Shown here: positions 23,232 to 34,777 of the stretch, piece by piece
Position numbering within the stretch: the stretch's first letter is position 1
Layout of the letters: each line of letters starts with the position of its first letter
From: Cyclina sinensis
Taxonomy: Eukaryota > Mollusca > Bivalvia > Venerida > Veneridae
Direction of reading: 5' to 3'
DNA: 64,000 nucleotides
NCBI GenBank assembly: GCA_012932295.1
Contig: JAAONU010000018.1
Location: 6,814,206-6,878,205, forward strand
The notes under the pieces: generated by a model
Seen by the model: only the letters and a program-made list of their open reading frames with translations
Told to the model about the DNA's origin: nothing
Database searches by the model: none
Translations under genes and position numbers: made by a program

Positions 23232-23253
23232 CCATTTATGACTCGTATATAAA

Positions 23254-24105
23254 ACAAGAAATTTGATAGAACCAATGGATGCTCCCCATAGTAGCACTAT
23301 TTCAAAATGGGTGTATTTTTATATACTTTTTAAAGTATAAATTGAAATATAAATACTGCTATAAGAGATAACAAGAGCTATCACTGAATGTGATTAATAC
23401 TCCACAATACCACATTGTGAGAGGCAAAAGGGGAAATATCAAGTAAGAACTAAGTGAGTAAGGTAGAGTTATAAGTCTTGTAAACCACACTTCCTCACAT
23501 AATTTTCTATTTCTTTTCAATCTAAATCATTGTGACACATCGTTATCATAAAGGCATCATTTTGCAAATTTATTTCAAAATCTCTTGATGAATAATAAAA
23601 GTTACAGAGCGGACATGAAAGATGGACAACCTCTAAGAGATCCTTGACTTCTGAGGTATATATGCAGCTGGAAGTTGTAAGCGACACATGGTCTCAATGT
23701 GTTAAACATTTTTGCGAACTTATTTCAATCTTTATGCATGTCCAAGTTAAAGCTGAGACAAGAAGTGTACCTACCGACCATTTGACATAGTGGTTCCTGT
23801 ATACCCACCCAAACTCCATTTGTAGAGGTATGATAAAGGGAGATATTTAATAACCATGGCCAGGTAGTATTGTGATTTCTTAAATCACTTCATCTATCTG
23901 TTGTTTTGAATATCAAGCATATAAATCTGTTGAAAAGTTTTTAAGTAATTCTCTGAATGAGCATCATAAGTATAATAAAGAAAGATGTTGGGCAAGGTAG
24001 AGTGATACTTCTTTGATAATGCACGTCCCCTATTTGCCCTCTATCAACAACTGTAGTATCAACTAAATCACTAAAATACTTTTTGAGTTATGCTACCTAC
24101 AAGCA
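23254..24105 (+). repeat. Mosaic of truncated core-repeat elements
   Basis: It opens with ACAAGAAATTTGATAGAACC and a GGATGCTCCCC subterminal motif whose inverse (CGGGGAGCATA) closes the element at 61248-61566. A second start, AACAAGAGCTATCACTGAATG, occurs at ~23373. Then come degenerate ~140 bp units with GGCAAGGTAGAGTGATA and TTTTTGAGTTATGCT. No genes. Confidence 0.5.
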
Positions 24106-25765
24106 GTTCGTAGTACAAAGTCACTGTCAGCCTAAGTAAAAGTTGAAATCCACATGAAATAAAGTTGAATTCTGCATGCACAATTATAAGTACTATTCAA
24201 ATTTCCATCCTGTAGCTGCAAAAACAAGAAAGGTCAGTATGTCAAGGTCAAAGTGTGTTATGGTCCAAGTTGTATTCCGCATGCAATATTTTTAGTATAG
24301 TTCAAATTTCCAAACTATATCTGCTAAAGCAAGAAAGTAGGTCAGAAGGTCAAGGTAAAGTAGGCTAGTGTCAAAGTTGAAATCTACATGCAAAATAATA
24401 AGGGTTGTTCAAATTCCCATCCTGTAGCTGCTAAAACACTAGATGGGTGTTCAGTTGAACACTTGTGTCGCCCTTGGGTACTCTGTTAGAATAACTAAAA
24501 AGGTAAACAAGAGCCTGCTGGAAAAGACAGCATGCTAGTCTAAGTACAACAATACCTGTCCACAGACAGCATGCTCCACTTTTCTCAGTGCTGGATAGTT
24601 AATTATAAGCAAAGTTAAACAAGAGGCCCAAGTGAAAAAAAAAATGAGTGAGGGAGGGCAAGTACCTAGTCATACAAGATGAAGGGGGGAAGTCAAGTAC
24701 CTATGTATTTAAAAAAATATCGGGTCCGGGTGGTGGGGTCGGGGTGTTGGTGGATGGGGAGTCAAGTACCTATGTATTAAAAAAACATCGGACCACGGGA
24801 GAAAGTGGGGAGTACTTACCCATCTCATGTCAGTTAATATTTTATTTCTAGGCTTAAGAAGTTTTTTTCCTATATATAAGTATAAGCAAAATCAAGTGAC
24901 CCCAGGGGTGGGGCTAACTGTGACCAAAGGGACATGGGTAGCAACAATCTTTGCAGGGGTCTTGATGGTGATCAAGTATTCCAAGTTTGAATGGGATATC
25001 TTTGACACTTTTTGAGAAATGGACATTAACAAAAAGGTTAACCAAGAAATTTTAAGTTGAAAAAGGGGCATAACATTTCAAAAATAAATGTGAGGGTTAT
25101 CTGCCCCTTGGAAATGGTGTTGCCTAAAGTGATACAATTGTAAGCATTGGAAAGTTTGATGAAGAAATATTAAGTAATGGCATAGTTACAGCCAATGTTG
25201 AGTTTTCATGATAAAATCCAAGAACAAAAAGGGGCATAACTCTGTCAACTGTGATCTTGACCTACAGATTTTGGCACCACCACGACCCTGTTGTCGGAAG
25301 CAATATAATTTGAAAGTTTGATGACGAAATGTAAAGAAATGTCAAAGTTATTGCCAACGTAAAGTTTTCATGACAAAATCCAAGTACAAAAAGGGGAATA
25401 ACTCTGTCAAATGTGACCTTGACCTAAAGATTTTGGCATCATCCCAATCCTGTTGTCATAAGCAATATAATTTGAAAGTTTGATGAGGAAATGTTAAGAA
25501 ATGGCAAAGTTATAGCCAACGTTAAGTTTTCGTGACGGACCGACGGACCAACGGACTGACGGACAAAGCGATCCCTATGTATCGCCGTTTTTTCGAAAGG
25601 GCGACACAAAAAGTAGGTCAATAGATCAAGGTAAAGGTTGGCTAAGGTCACAACTGAAATCTGCATGCAAAATTTAAGTAAAGTTCAATTTTCCGTACTG
25701 TAGCTGCCAAAACAAAGAAATAGGTCAATAGGTAAGGGCAAAATAGGAAACTATTTGTTTCATTT
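24106..25765 (+). mobile_element. ~140 bp 'AGGTCAAGGT' array (family K) split by element J
   Basis: Units with AAATCTGCATGCAAAAT, TTCAAATTTCCATCCTGTAGCTGC and AAAACAAGAAAGTAGGTCA run from 24106 to 24439 and resume at 25609. The resumed text starts in the same position of the unit, showing a single insertion event. No coding capacity. Confidence 0.6.
24440..25608 (+). mobile_element. Pearl/Helentron-type element J inserted in family K
   Basis: It begins CTAGATGGGTGTTCAGTTGAACAC, which can form a 5' GTGTTCA/TGAACAC hairpin, and then TGTGTCGCCC; the inverse GGGCGACACA closes the element near 25608. Inside are a GTCAAGTACCTATGTATT duplicated stretch (24690-24790), ~165 bp core units with AAAAGGGGCATAACTCTGTC, GTGACCTTGACC and CAAAGTTATTGCCAACGT, and a GACGGACCGACGGACC tract. 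No target duplication is evident. Confidence 0.65.
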
Positions 25766-26340
25766 CCATATAAGTCTATATAAAATCAAGTGACCCCCTC
25801 CACACTCACACTGGCAGGGGTCCATTTTGACCCCAGGGGAATAATTTGAATAGTTTTTGTAAAGGTTTAACATAATATCTGAGTACTACAGGCTACGATT
25901 TCTTACAAAAAGATTTTAAAAAATTTAGTGTCTGAGAGAAATAAGACACCTTAGGTGGGGTCAATATTGATTCCAGGGACATAATTTGTTCAAAGCTGAT
26001 GGAGGTCTACTAAACCACGCTTCAAACAAAATATCTAATCTCTAGGACATACAATTTCAGACAGGACGATTTTCAAAGTTTTCCCTATACAACATTAAGT
26101 AAAACAATTGACCCCGCCCCTAACGCAGAATTGAGGATCCCTAGGAAAATAGTTTGAACAACCTTTGCAAAAGTAAGCTACCCAATGCAACAATACCAAA
26201 ACAAGTATTCTTACAAGAAGGTTTTCAAAGATTTTTTTTTTATTTTACACAAATAGGACTCTTGGGGTGGGGTATAATTTGAACAATCTTGGTAGAGGGC
26301 CCCTTGATGACACTCCATGCAAAATATCTAAGCCCTAGGC
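25766..26340 (+). repeat. ~150 bp units of the 'GGGGTCCATTTTGACCCC' family
   Basis: About four diverged units with GACCCCAGGGGAATAATTTGAA, GGTCTACTAAACCA and TTTCAGACAGGACGATTTTC, as at 19255-19890. No terminal hairpin was found. Confidence 0.55.
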
Positions 26341-26359
26341 CTTGCTGTTCCAATCCTTT

Positions 26360-27185
26360 TATCATTTTAGAAATATGCTCAGGAAAAACATTCTAACGTT
26401 AACAAAAAATATAAAGAGAAACAACTATAATTGGGGGAAGCTTGAGTTACCATTCTTAAGCACTTCACTTTCTACCACTTCCCTCGAGCAATGTGCCCAA
26501 TATATACTAAATACCTTAAATATTTAAAAGTTTTACCCAGGACAAGATAAATGTACTAAGGGGAAATAATGAGAAAACTAGAAAAGATGAGTTACAGTTG
26601 TGCTTACTCTCAATGACTTCTATCATTGTATGAAGCTTTAAGCAAATCCCTTAGTTGGTTTTTTTTATTTATACTCTGGACAAGCATTATAAAATTTGAT
26701 AAATGGAGATGACTGAAACATAGGGCAAAGCAGAGTTGCAATAACTCCTCACTGCTCTTCATGTATACATGCTTTAACAATATCTTAAATATCAACTAAA
26801 TCCCATTTATGTGAGTTATGCTCTGGACAAACATTTCAACATAAACAAAACTTAAAAAGGGAAATTACTGAAAAAATGAGGGCAGCTAGAGTTGTGGTTC
26901 TTAAACACTGTATTTCCTGCCATCCCCTCTATCAATGTGTCAAATATCAAATAAATGCATTTCATGGTTTAAGAGATATGCTCCTGACATGCAAAATGTA
27001 AGGGGAGATAATGAGAAAACTAGATAAGATGAGTTATGGCTCTTGTGCACTGCACTTACTTTTAATGTCCTCTATCATCTTATGAAGTTCAAAGTAAATC
27101 CATTTATTGGTGTTTGAGTTACACTCTGGACAAAACCAGACAGACGGACCATGGCCGCTCTCATGGGAGAGTACTTGTAAGGATA
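26360..27185 (+). mobile_element. ~145 bp core-repeat element ending in CATGGCCGCTCTCATGGGAG
   Basis: About five degenerate units with AAGGGGAAATAATGAGAAAACTAG, GATGAGTTACAG, CACTGCACTTAC, TCTATCATTGTATGAAG and GAGTTATGCTCTGGACAA. It closes with CAGACAGACGGACCATGG and CTCTCATGGGAGAG, a perfect palindromic hairpin arm. Related in layout to family B but diverged. Confidence 0.55.
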
Positions 27186-27189
27186 AACA

Positions 27190-28300
27190 AATGTACGTGG
27201 TCAACTTGTGGTGATATGACTTGTGTGGTGCACCCCAAAATACACACAAATATGGCCATTTAAGCTCATAAGTAGTGGACTAAAAGTGAAACCCCACAAG
27301 TTTATGGACAGTTGGACATGTCCGTTGTTTATAACGGCCAAGATAAATTTTCTTGTCAGGTAGAAAAATACACTTGCAGGAACACACACAAACTTTTGTT
27401 TAAGTCACATGATTATCTTCGAACCGGACTTAAATTTATAGAATTTGATATAAACGGGTACCAGTTTGTTCACGTGATCACGGCAAACGGAAATAGTGGC
27501 CATCTTTTTGAAAAACGAAACGTTGAAATGAAACGAAAAATTCAGAGATTATATATTGGTAAGTTTATGCTTATTACCTGCTTAAGTAAGATGATGGCAC
27601 TTTGTTTGAAATGTTAACTATGATGAAATTTATGGTGAGATTGTTTAGTACTTCTGTAATTATTTATTTCGTGCACCAGCAACATGGTTTACCCCACCCT
27701 AAATACACGTTCCATTAATGATGATTATCTAAACCCAATCAGTCATCATGGTTTTCAAAGCACAAGTTTTATATTGTTTGGTAATTACAGTATATCTCAA
27801 GTGATTTCATGAATTGATTTCGTATATTTGTTCATTTTAATATATTTTTTGTGCACTTCATTTCTGTTTGGGTTCATACTCACTTCATACTTTTTTACCC
27901 AAAAATAAATGCAATTATGAAATTCCTATCTTAACAGATGAGGAAATTGAGAGTACATATTATCACTTGTTTGTCCTATATTGTGCAGTGTTTACCAGCA
28001 AAATTGAAAGAAAAAAGATGAAGAAATGGTACTACAATCCATACGGATCCTATTCATCAACAAAGAACCAAAGATAGTGAGTAACACTGAAACCCTCGCT
28101 TTCTACTAAAAATTGTCGGATCAAGTGAAAAAAAACTGCGGACATCGGATGACGGACTTAGTCGGTTGTTTGACAGGGGAGATCTCAATCTATTTTTTTA
28201 CTTTAAATTTTTGCATGGGCACCACAGCGGTTACAGTTAAGCAAGGGTGCATAAAAAAGAAGGGTATCATCAACATATGTTGATATAACATCGACCGATT
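27190..28300. other. Unassigned sequence before the Harbinger-type element
   Basis: Several open frames of 60-100 codons (for example 27312-27617 and 27868-28077) have no recognisable domain or convincing splice structure. A GATGACGGACTTAGTC stretch near 28150 hints at another repeat end. No gene is claimed. Confidence 0.35.
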
Positions 28301-28311
28301 GTTGCCCATTA

Positions 28312-29367
28312 CTACAATATAAGGTTTAACTCTTTTCTGCGGCAAACTAGTTCTGCACAAATAACAACAACCAACGGCAATAAATGTCGTTGGTGGCGCC
28401 AAATTGCACTTATAGCCCTGCATGATTTCAATTCTGCTATAGCGTGCTCTACGCTAATACGGCATTTGTGTAAGTACGTATTAAATTTTACGCATCTTCT
28501 CCTGTTTCGCCCTCTACGCCTGGCTACTTGGGCTGTCGTATAGGGGGTTATTACAGGGTACCGGTTGGGATATATTTTATCACCAAGCAGGCAACAGTCA
28601 GGAGGAAACACAAGATCTGTACCTATTTTCTGCATCATAGCGAATTGTTGTGCGTCGTTGAGGTGACCTGGAAAACCCCTTTCTATATACCTTATTATTC
28701 CACTACTGTCCACAACAATGTAAGTATGAATCGCATGGTACTGTCTGTGACCAGAGTAGAAGTGCTTTTGCGGTTCAATACACGGTCGATATACTTCATG
28801 GGTGGTACCGTCGATAGCCCCAACAGCGTGTGGCAGTTTGGGCCAACGGCTTGACATGTCTCTCCATTCCTGTTCAGATGGCCAATGTATAAACGCTTCT
28901 AACTGTCTATGAACTAATTAAAGGAATCATGGTACATATTTCTTCTCGTAAAGTTGTTGTAGATATGCAAAATATATATTAGAGATAATATGGTGTGTTG
29001 GGTAACAACGAAGCCAAAACATGAACAACAAAAGTCTGTTCCTTGCTGACAGAATATGCTCTCGAGTTGTGTTAAAGTCAATCAGACCGCAAAACTGTAT
29101 GAAAGTCTCGGGTGTTTCACCAGACACCTCAAAGAAGTGGTAACGATTCGTTGCAAAGAGCTGAAAAACATCACGGCCGCCATAATGATTGACATCGTTT
29201 GTAAACAGTCGAAATTTCATGTCCAGTAGGTGATCTGGTGGCAGACGCGTCATTATTAAAAGCGCATTGACCACCTGTTGCAAGTGATCATTGACACCCA
29301 TAGGTGGTTGCGTTAAGGCAGGCAGTAGAGCTTGAATCAATGTACATGCAGCAGCATCTATTCTACC
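28312..29367 (-). pseudogene. PIF/Harbinger (HARBI1-like) DDE transposase, frameshifted
   Basis: The C-terminal part (28312-28918) carries PHAVGAIDGTTHEV (first catalytic Asp), GFPGHLNDAQQF, LLGDKIYPNRYPVITPY (second Asp) and RISVEHAIAELKS (catalytic Glu), the DDE_Tnp_4 order. The N-terminal part (28927-29367) has the helix LSARNRLLLFMFWLRCYPTHH typical of these transposases and is open from a possible acceptor TTTTACAG at ~29368. Between them (28920-28972) the conserved turn continues only in a different frame (ISTTTLREEI) and then returns, so two small indels disrupt the protein, with stops at 28925-28927 and just after. It cuts and pastes DNA together with a Myb-like partner; the plus-strand gene at 29880 is the likely partner. 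Confidence 0.75.
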
Positions 29368-29879
29368 TGTAAAATGGTCATATATAGTCAGACCAGTACA
29401 AACTAAAATGTGCAACCTAGTGGTCACGAGTAAATATAATTTAATTCTACATGCAAAACAAACAATTTTTTCATTTATTTTACGTTTTAAGTCAATTTTA
29501 CTGTTTTTTCCCGTAAAACGCAAAGCGTTCTGCTTCATGACGTCATTAAAGCAGGACGTAACAATATTCATTTTGGAAAATCATTTTGTAGGTTTTCTCA
29601 AATAACATGAGTTTAAAATTTCTGCTGCTCGTAATTATGTACATTTTATTAATGTTGGAATGTTTTTATGAGTAGCTATGTTTCAGTAATTGATTTAAAA
29701 TGCGTTTATAAAGGGCTTGAAATTTATTCATGTATACTTCCATATGAAACAATCAGCACCCCTGTTCCTCTTACATATATAATCGTTAGCAGTTACGGTA
29801 AACTGTCGTCCGGCCACACTCGTGAAGCACGAGATTCAAGTGTCCTGCGTTATAGGATACGTATATGCAGTTTTCCAAA
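29368..29879. promoter_or_regulatory. Intergenic region between divergent Harbinger-type genes
   Basis: About 0.3-0.5 kb separates the minus-strand transposase from the plus-strand Myb-like gene, so it probably holds both promoters. The minus frame is open up to an ATG at 29571, so the true transposase start, and an extra exon, are uncertain. No specific promoter motif was identified. Confidence 0.35.
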
Positions 29880-30472
29880 ATGGAAGGAGATAAACTTACA
29901 AGTAAGTGACGCTTTATTAAATTAATGAAAAAAAGTAAAAAGATGATCACTTCAAATTTAAAAGATAAATATATTTATAAAGTACTTACCATTCGTTGTA
30001 GATTTATGTTTTTTTAGCACAGGTTTTCCTCAAAAAGTGAGCACGTGCATGTGCGACGGTTATGTTGGAAATGATTTTTGACGCACTACTGTGTTTACTC
30101 TAGCAGTTTGACCATTTGTGTTAGCGTGTGTTTGCGAACGGTTGGTACTATATTTGCGCGTGTTTATGTGTGTGCGTGATTGCGCGCATGCGTGTTTTTT
30201 TTATACGCAGATTATTTAAGTTATTTTTGTTTATTTTAGGCACGATTCTACAAAGGAAAAATAAAAATTCAAAAATCACTAAGGAGGAAATTTTATTGAT
30301 GTTACGTTGCTACCAGTCTCATCTAACCAACTGGGGTGTCATCATTGATGAGATGAAGGAAAATCTAGATCATCTTCCTGAGCAAGTGAAGGAGCTGTAC
30401 ACTACTTCATCGGGCAAACAGATCCGTGATAGATTGTGTAACAAGTTTGGGAAACTTATGAAAGCAACATAG
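29880..30472 (+). CDS. Harbinger-type Myb/SANT-like protein (two exons: 29880-29901, 30240-30472)
   Basis: The first exon is a short ATG exon (MEGDKLT plus one base) followed by GTAAGT at 29902-29907. The second begins after TTATTTTAG (30239) with GC, restoring the codon, and runs to TAG at 30470-30472, giving 84 residues. The region KEEILLMLRCYQSHLTNWG followed by a second helix and QIRDRLCNKFGKL looks like a trihelix/SANT DNA-binding domain. PIF/Harbinger elements encode such a protein, which helps the transposase enter the nucleus and bind the element ends. An alternative transcript could leave exon 2 early and join the exon at 31028. Confidence 0.5.
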
Positions 30473-31027
30473 ACGATGATGACATCATGTAGGAAATATT
30501 TTTTTATCTTAATGCAAAAATAGAATCATTATCTTGTCGAAAAATGGTTGACCCAACTCAATGTATCTTGTGTGATATACTCTTTAGGCTGTATTGTCAT
30601 TTATTTTGTCACTAAATCTAGCAGTATAGATAATTTTTGTCGCTTCGAGGAAATCTTTGTATTAAGTGGTATCAATCTGTAAAAACTATCAAACTGGACA
30701 TCAAAAACTTAGCTATACATTTTGTGGTTTTAAATCAAAATAAGTAATAAAGAAAATTCCCAAAGATGATGTCTGCATTTTTACTGCCTCTCCCATTGCC
30801 TTAAAACACCTACGCATCAAATTTTGTTATCAGAGAGGGTTAACTGTAGTACTGAATATTCAAGCATCTGATGATTTTAGCCACATCTTCAGCGTTTTGC
30901 CATACCTTTCATATTTGATGAAACGTTACAATTTTATTGCGATTGAAAAGCAACAGGAAATCATTTTCACTAACAATAAGTTACATGGGTACATAATATG
31001 TTATAAATGTCTATTTTCACGTTACAG

Positions 31028-31427
31028 GACAGAGGTGGAGGCCATTATTAGCTTTGAGAAGCGACTGGTGCACACCACTTCATCGCAGACCCCCTCGTCA
31101 TCTGCTAGTGTGTCTAACGTCCGTGAAAATGCCTTGGAAACATTCTCGGACTCTGATGAAGGGTTCACGGCTGCAAGAAGCAGACAGACAGAGACGCCGG
31201 CACAAACTGAAGTACGGACCGCTCCATCCACTTCTGCTGGTCAAGTACATGAACATGTTCCAGCAGTCAACCCTGCGTGTAAAGTGTCAAGGAAAAGGCC
31301 GCTTATTGATCTTGTTCGTGAAAATCAGCTCCATTATAATCACTTTATCACAAAGAAGGTGCCCAAGCTTCTTAGGCAGCTTGATGTCAGCTCGGACGAA
31401 TTTTTTATTTTTTTTTTATTTTTTTAA
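31028..31427 (+). CDS. Probable 3' exon of the Myb/SANT-like gene
   Basis: An open segment after a TTACAG acceptor (31022-31027) encodes TEVEAIISFEKRLV, a ~70-residue Ser/Thr/Glu-rich linker and a C-terminal helix LIDLVRENQLHYNHFITKK, ending in a stop at 31425-31427 after a phenylalanine-rich run. An AATAAA at 31431-31436 lies right behind the stop. This layout (DNA-binding domain, disordered linker, C-terminal helix) is usual for Harbinger Myb-like proteins. The donor that would join it to 30240-30472 is unclear: the only in-phase GT (in AACAAGTTTGG, ~30447) is weak. Confidence 0.4.
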
Positions 31428-31622
31428 GCAGAATAAAGATTATAACAAATTATAGATTCTTTGCTTTCTTAAAATACTTGATAATTTTTATTGGCCTAAC
31501 ATTAGTTTGCAAAGGCTGTCACAACAACTTTGAGATGACCCCCGTCTGTAGCCCGTTGTTCACTGTCCACTATCTAAATGCATCGAAGGCTACAATGTCT
31601 ACTGGTACATCAGCCACTTATA

Positions 31623-32687
31623 CAGTTCATATTCGGTATGTCAATATCGCTTAAGTCAAAGTTCCAGCTGAGTCGAATTAATTTTCAGGTCCGGTCAACA
31701 AACCTTCTTTGTTTAAATTATTTAACTCCTGTTAAGCCGAATTCGACACATAAAGAACTTCGGCTACTTCGATCGTGTTTTTCGGTCCTGTTGTATATTT
31801 TCCAATGTATTTTTCCACTCCATACGTCGAAGGGTAAAGATTTATGGATTACCAATTAGTGCCGACGACTACGAGGTGAGAATTGATCAAACTTATTATG
31901 CGTGTCAACGATTATTTGTTGATTGCAACTTTCAAACTGCACTTTAATTATGATGTTAACTGTCACTAATAGGTAATTCAAGTGAGAACTGATCGGATAA
32001 ATTATGCGTGTAACTGATTGTTTGTTGCTTGCAACTTTACAAACTGCGCTTAAATTAAGGTCTTAATAGTCATTATTAGGTACTTTAATTGTAAGAAAAA
32101 ATATGTTCATTTAATGAAATCATGGGACTTGCACTTGCACGTGATTTTTAATTATCAGCGTGATAAATTCTTTCATTTTAATGAATTTGAGTGAATAAAA
32201 AAAATCTAAACTGAAATGTGCTTTTCATGTTGCTATAAATATTTATGTCGGTGCGTCGAAAAATGTTATCTAAATTTTTATAAAAAGTTTTTGTTTTTAG
32301 TGTATTTGTCGTTACCCACTGTCTATCTATTTATACCTGTTTCTTGTCACGTTCTTTTGCATGATATATAAAACATTGTCTGGCTTAATAGCCCACATAG
32401 AAAGGAGGTATGAGTTAAGCCTACACTTGAAGAGAAAAAGAGCTGATTTAAAACCACAGTAAGTCATAGGAATATATTGTGTACTCAAGACTTGAATTTG
32501 ACTGTCATGGGAATGCTTTTTAATCACTTGAATCACATTTCATAAGCGTGGCTTGCTTTGTACAGGATGATAAATGTATAACTGACACAAAACATTGTAG
32601 GTATACCAGCTACGGACACGTCGAATTCCAGCTAAGTCGAAGTAATTTACTCGGTCTGCCCGAATTTAAGATATCGAGAATGGACTG
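31623..32687. mobile_element. pogo/Tigger-like non-autonomous element
   Basis: The left end CAGTTCATATTCGGTATGTC and the inverted right end CAGTCCATTCTCGATATCTT begin with CAGT. They are followed on both sides by decayed AGCT(A/G)AGTCGAA(T/G)TAA sequence in inverted orientation, and each end is flanked by TA (31621-31622, 32688-32689), the Tc1/mariner-pogo duplication. The ~1.06 kb interior has no transposase frame. pogo-type MITEs with TCGAA-rich ends are known in invertebrates. Confidence 0.6.
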
Positions 32688-32689
32688 TA

Positions 32690-34252
32690 TTTACATTTAA
32701 AGGTTAATGGGATCTATGTGATCATTTTGGCTTTTCCGTGTTTCACTGAGTACAACCGGCGGCAATTCGTGTTGCGTTATTGAAGACTAAGCAATGAGCA
32801 CAGCATAGTGCGGCTTAATGTTTAAGAATTAAAATGGAACAACAACATGAAATTAAATGATTTTAGCAAAACAAAGTGTGTTTCTAATAATATAAAAGTG
32901 AGCATTGATTATATTTTTGACAATTTATACTTTTCCGCATAACATTTTGCACCGCGGATCAATTTTTCCAGGACATTTTCACTGTCTTCAACAAAATATC
33001 ATGCAGTCATAAGCACAACAGCTACACAGATTACTGTCTTTTGAGTCACAAACAAAACTTCTTGACAGCCATTCATTTTAATATCATTTCCTTTCTCACT
33101 TTCTAAGAACAGTGTGTCTCAATCATCATTTTTCAAATTCAACATAAATAACCTAACCATTTCTGCAACGGTTAAAGTTTTCGATAATGAGTGAAGGTAA
33201 GGATAAATTACTTCATAAGCTGGCTGTCAATCACAGCTTGCCAATATGATAAGATGCATGTAGACCAGTCCCAGTGAAAAACAATTTCTATGTCATTTGT
33301 CATTTTTTTCCCATACCAAATGCAGATGTGCAAACAAGGACCTTTATAATCGAGTTCAGTTTACAAAAATCTGAAAATATATTTTTTTTTTTTGTATTCC
33401 CATGCTTTCAACCAGTCAAGAGCACAAATCACACACTTGTGCATAAGACACCAAAGATCTGATTGCTCCATCACTGCGGTCACGTAATCGCATAAATCTA
33501 AACCTTAGACAAACAATGCATTTCAATATAGTGAACATTTTACGATTAACTGAGCTTAAAGTACGAAACGTAGTCCACAACTCCCAAAATTGTGCATTAG
33601 AGTTTGTATTTTATGTTTATAATTGTCGTTCTCTGTTTCGACCAAGAATGTCTCTGAATCTTACAATTTACAATAAAAATAAGGTATCTTTGAAAGACAA
33701 TCAGTCATGAAAAATGACATTGTATATGTTTTTTTACATCAAAAGATTTCTGCAACATAATAATCCGCATTTTGTATGTTACACATCAGTAACCTTATAT
33801 TGCCGTGTGACCTGTACTGCGCAAAACACGCAAACATCAGCATTCATTCTACATAAATTCATAAAGAAGCTTAATTATGTCAGCACGTTGTTTTAATACA
33901 GTAACGTTGATGATAAAGCAGGTCGAGGATAAAACTAAATATTTGTTGAAGGAGAAAAGAATATATTAAATTGAACTTTTCACGCAATTATTCATACCTT
34001 ATTGACACAATCTATATTTTAAATTGTCGCGGAAAGCATCTTCCAAAATGATCCCAGAAAAAAACATAGTAAATCATTTGTAATTGTTTGAAATTTAGAT
34101 AATAAAAAAGCATATTACAAAAAATGAAAACATTAATCAGTTAAATTGTTTAAAAACGAATAAACAGCTCCATCTGCAAAGTTTTCCGAAACAAGATTAG
34201 AACACTGTCAGTGTATAATTTCTTGACACTTTTTAAAATTATCAACAACAAT
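32690..34252. other. AT-rich sequence without recognisable features
   Basis: No convincing exon, repeat array or transposon terminus was seen. Open frames up to 64 codons are unremarkable. Confidence 0.4.
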
Positions 34253-34336
34253 TTAGAAAATGTGATATTACAGTTCTCTTGTTAACAATTTAGATCCAAT
34301 CACAGGACCAACACAATACTCACTGACACCTTCATA

Positions 34337-34345
<9 letters not shown>
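34253..34345 (+). repeat. Left copy of 93 bp direct repeat flanking the LINE
   Basis: It starts TTAGAAAATGTGATATTACA and ends CTTCATACCAT plus T's. It is identical to 42091-42183 except one base (CAGTTCTC against CAGTTATC). It directly abuts the poly(T) that is the LINE poly(A) tail. See findings. Confidence 0.85.
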
Positions 34346-34367
<22 letters not shown>

Positions 34368-34777
34368 GGGCCCCATACGGGTAACCCCGTTTATTCCACA
34401 ATACACATAATACATATAACATATGCTATTGTACATTATGCTATTTAAAGAAAAACAAACAACAAAAAAACAAAAACATTATAATTTATCATTTGTTACA
34501 TCGGTTATTGTTTACATGTGTAAACTTGAATATTTTTTTTATATTTTAAGTGTTTTTGTCTGTTTTTAAAATATTTATGTATATCAAGTGGATTTTATAA
34601 TAAATTGAAAAGTAGGGGGAGTGATGTCAAATATTTAAATTTAAATGCTCGTTCGAGAAAAAAAAATAGAAAAGGGGGATAGTAATATCGCTTCCAAAAA
34701 TAAGGAATACATTTTTTTTCTGTACATTAGGTATCTTTATGCTCTAATGAATTTTTGATCTTTTCAGATTAGGTATG

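Larger units (their letters stand above)
20031..23253 (+). mobile_element. ~140 bp core-repeat element (family F), interrupted twice
   Basis: It starts with AACAAGAGGGCCAATGTGG and repeats CATTCTGACAAAGATTCATG, GACTGGATGGGAAATGTGG, GTGTTCACAAGGTTTTTCTA and CTGGTGACCTAGTTTTTGACC. The array is split by an AT-rich hAT-like element (20865-22369) and by a SINE (23011-23231). After each insertion the unit resumes at the base expected from other units. The same family reappears at 61600-61950. Confidence 0.65.

Noticed and set aside
27312..28077. Possible host exons between repeat elements
   Set aside because: Frames of 69-101 codons lack domain similarity, and no compatible splice pair could be established.
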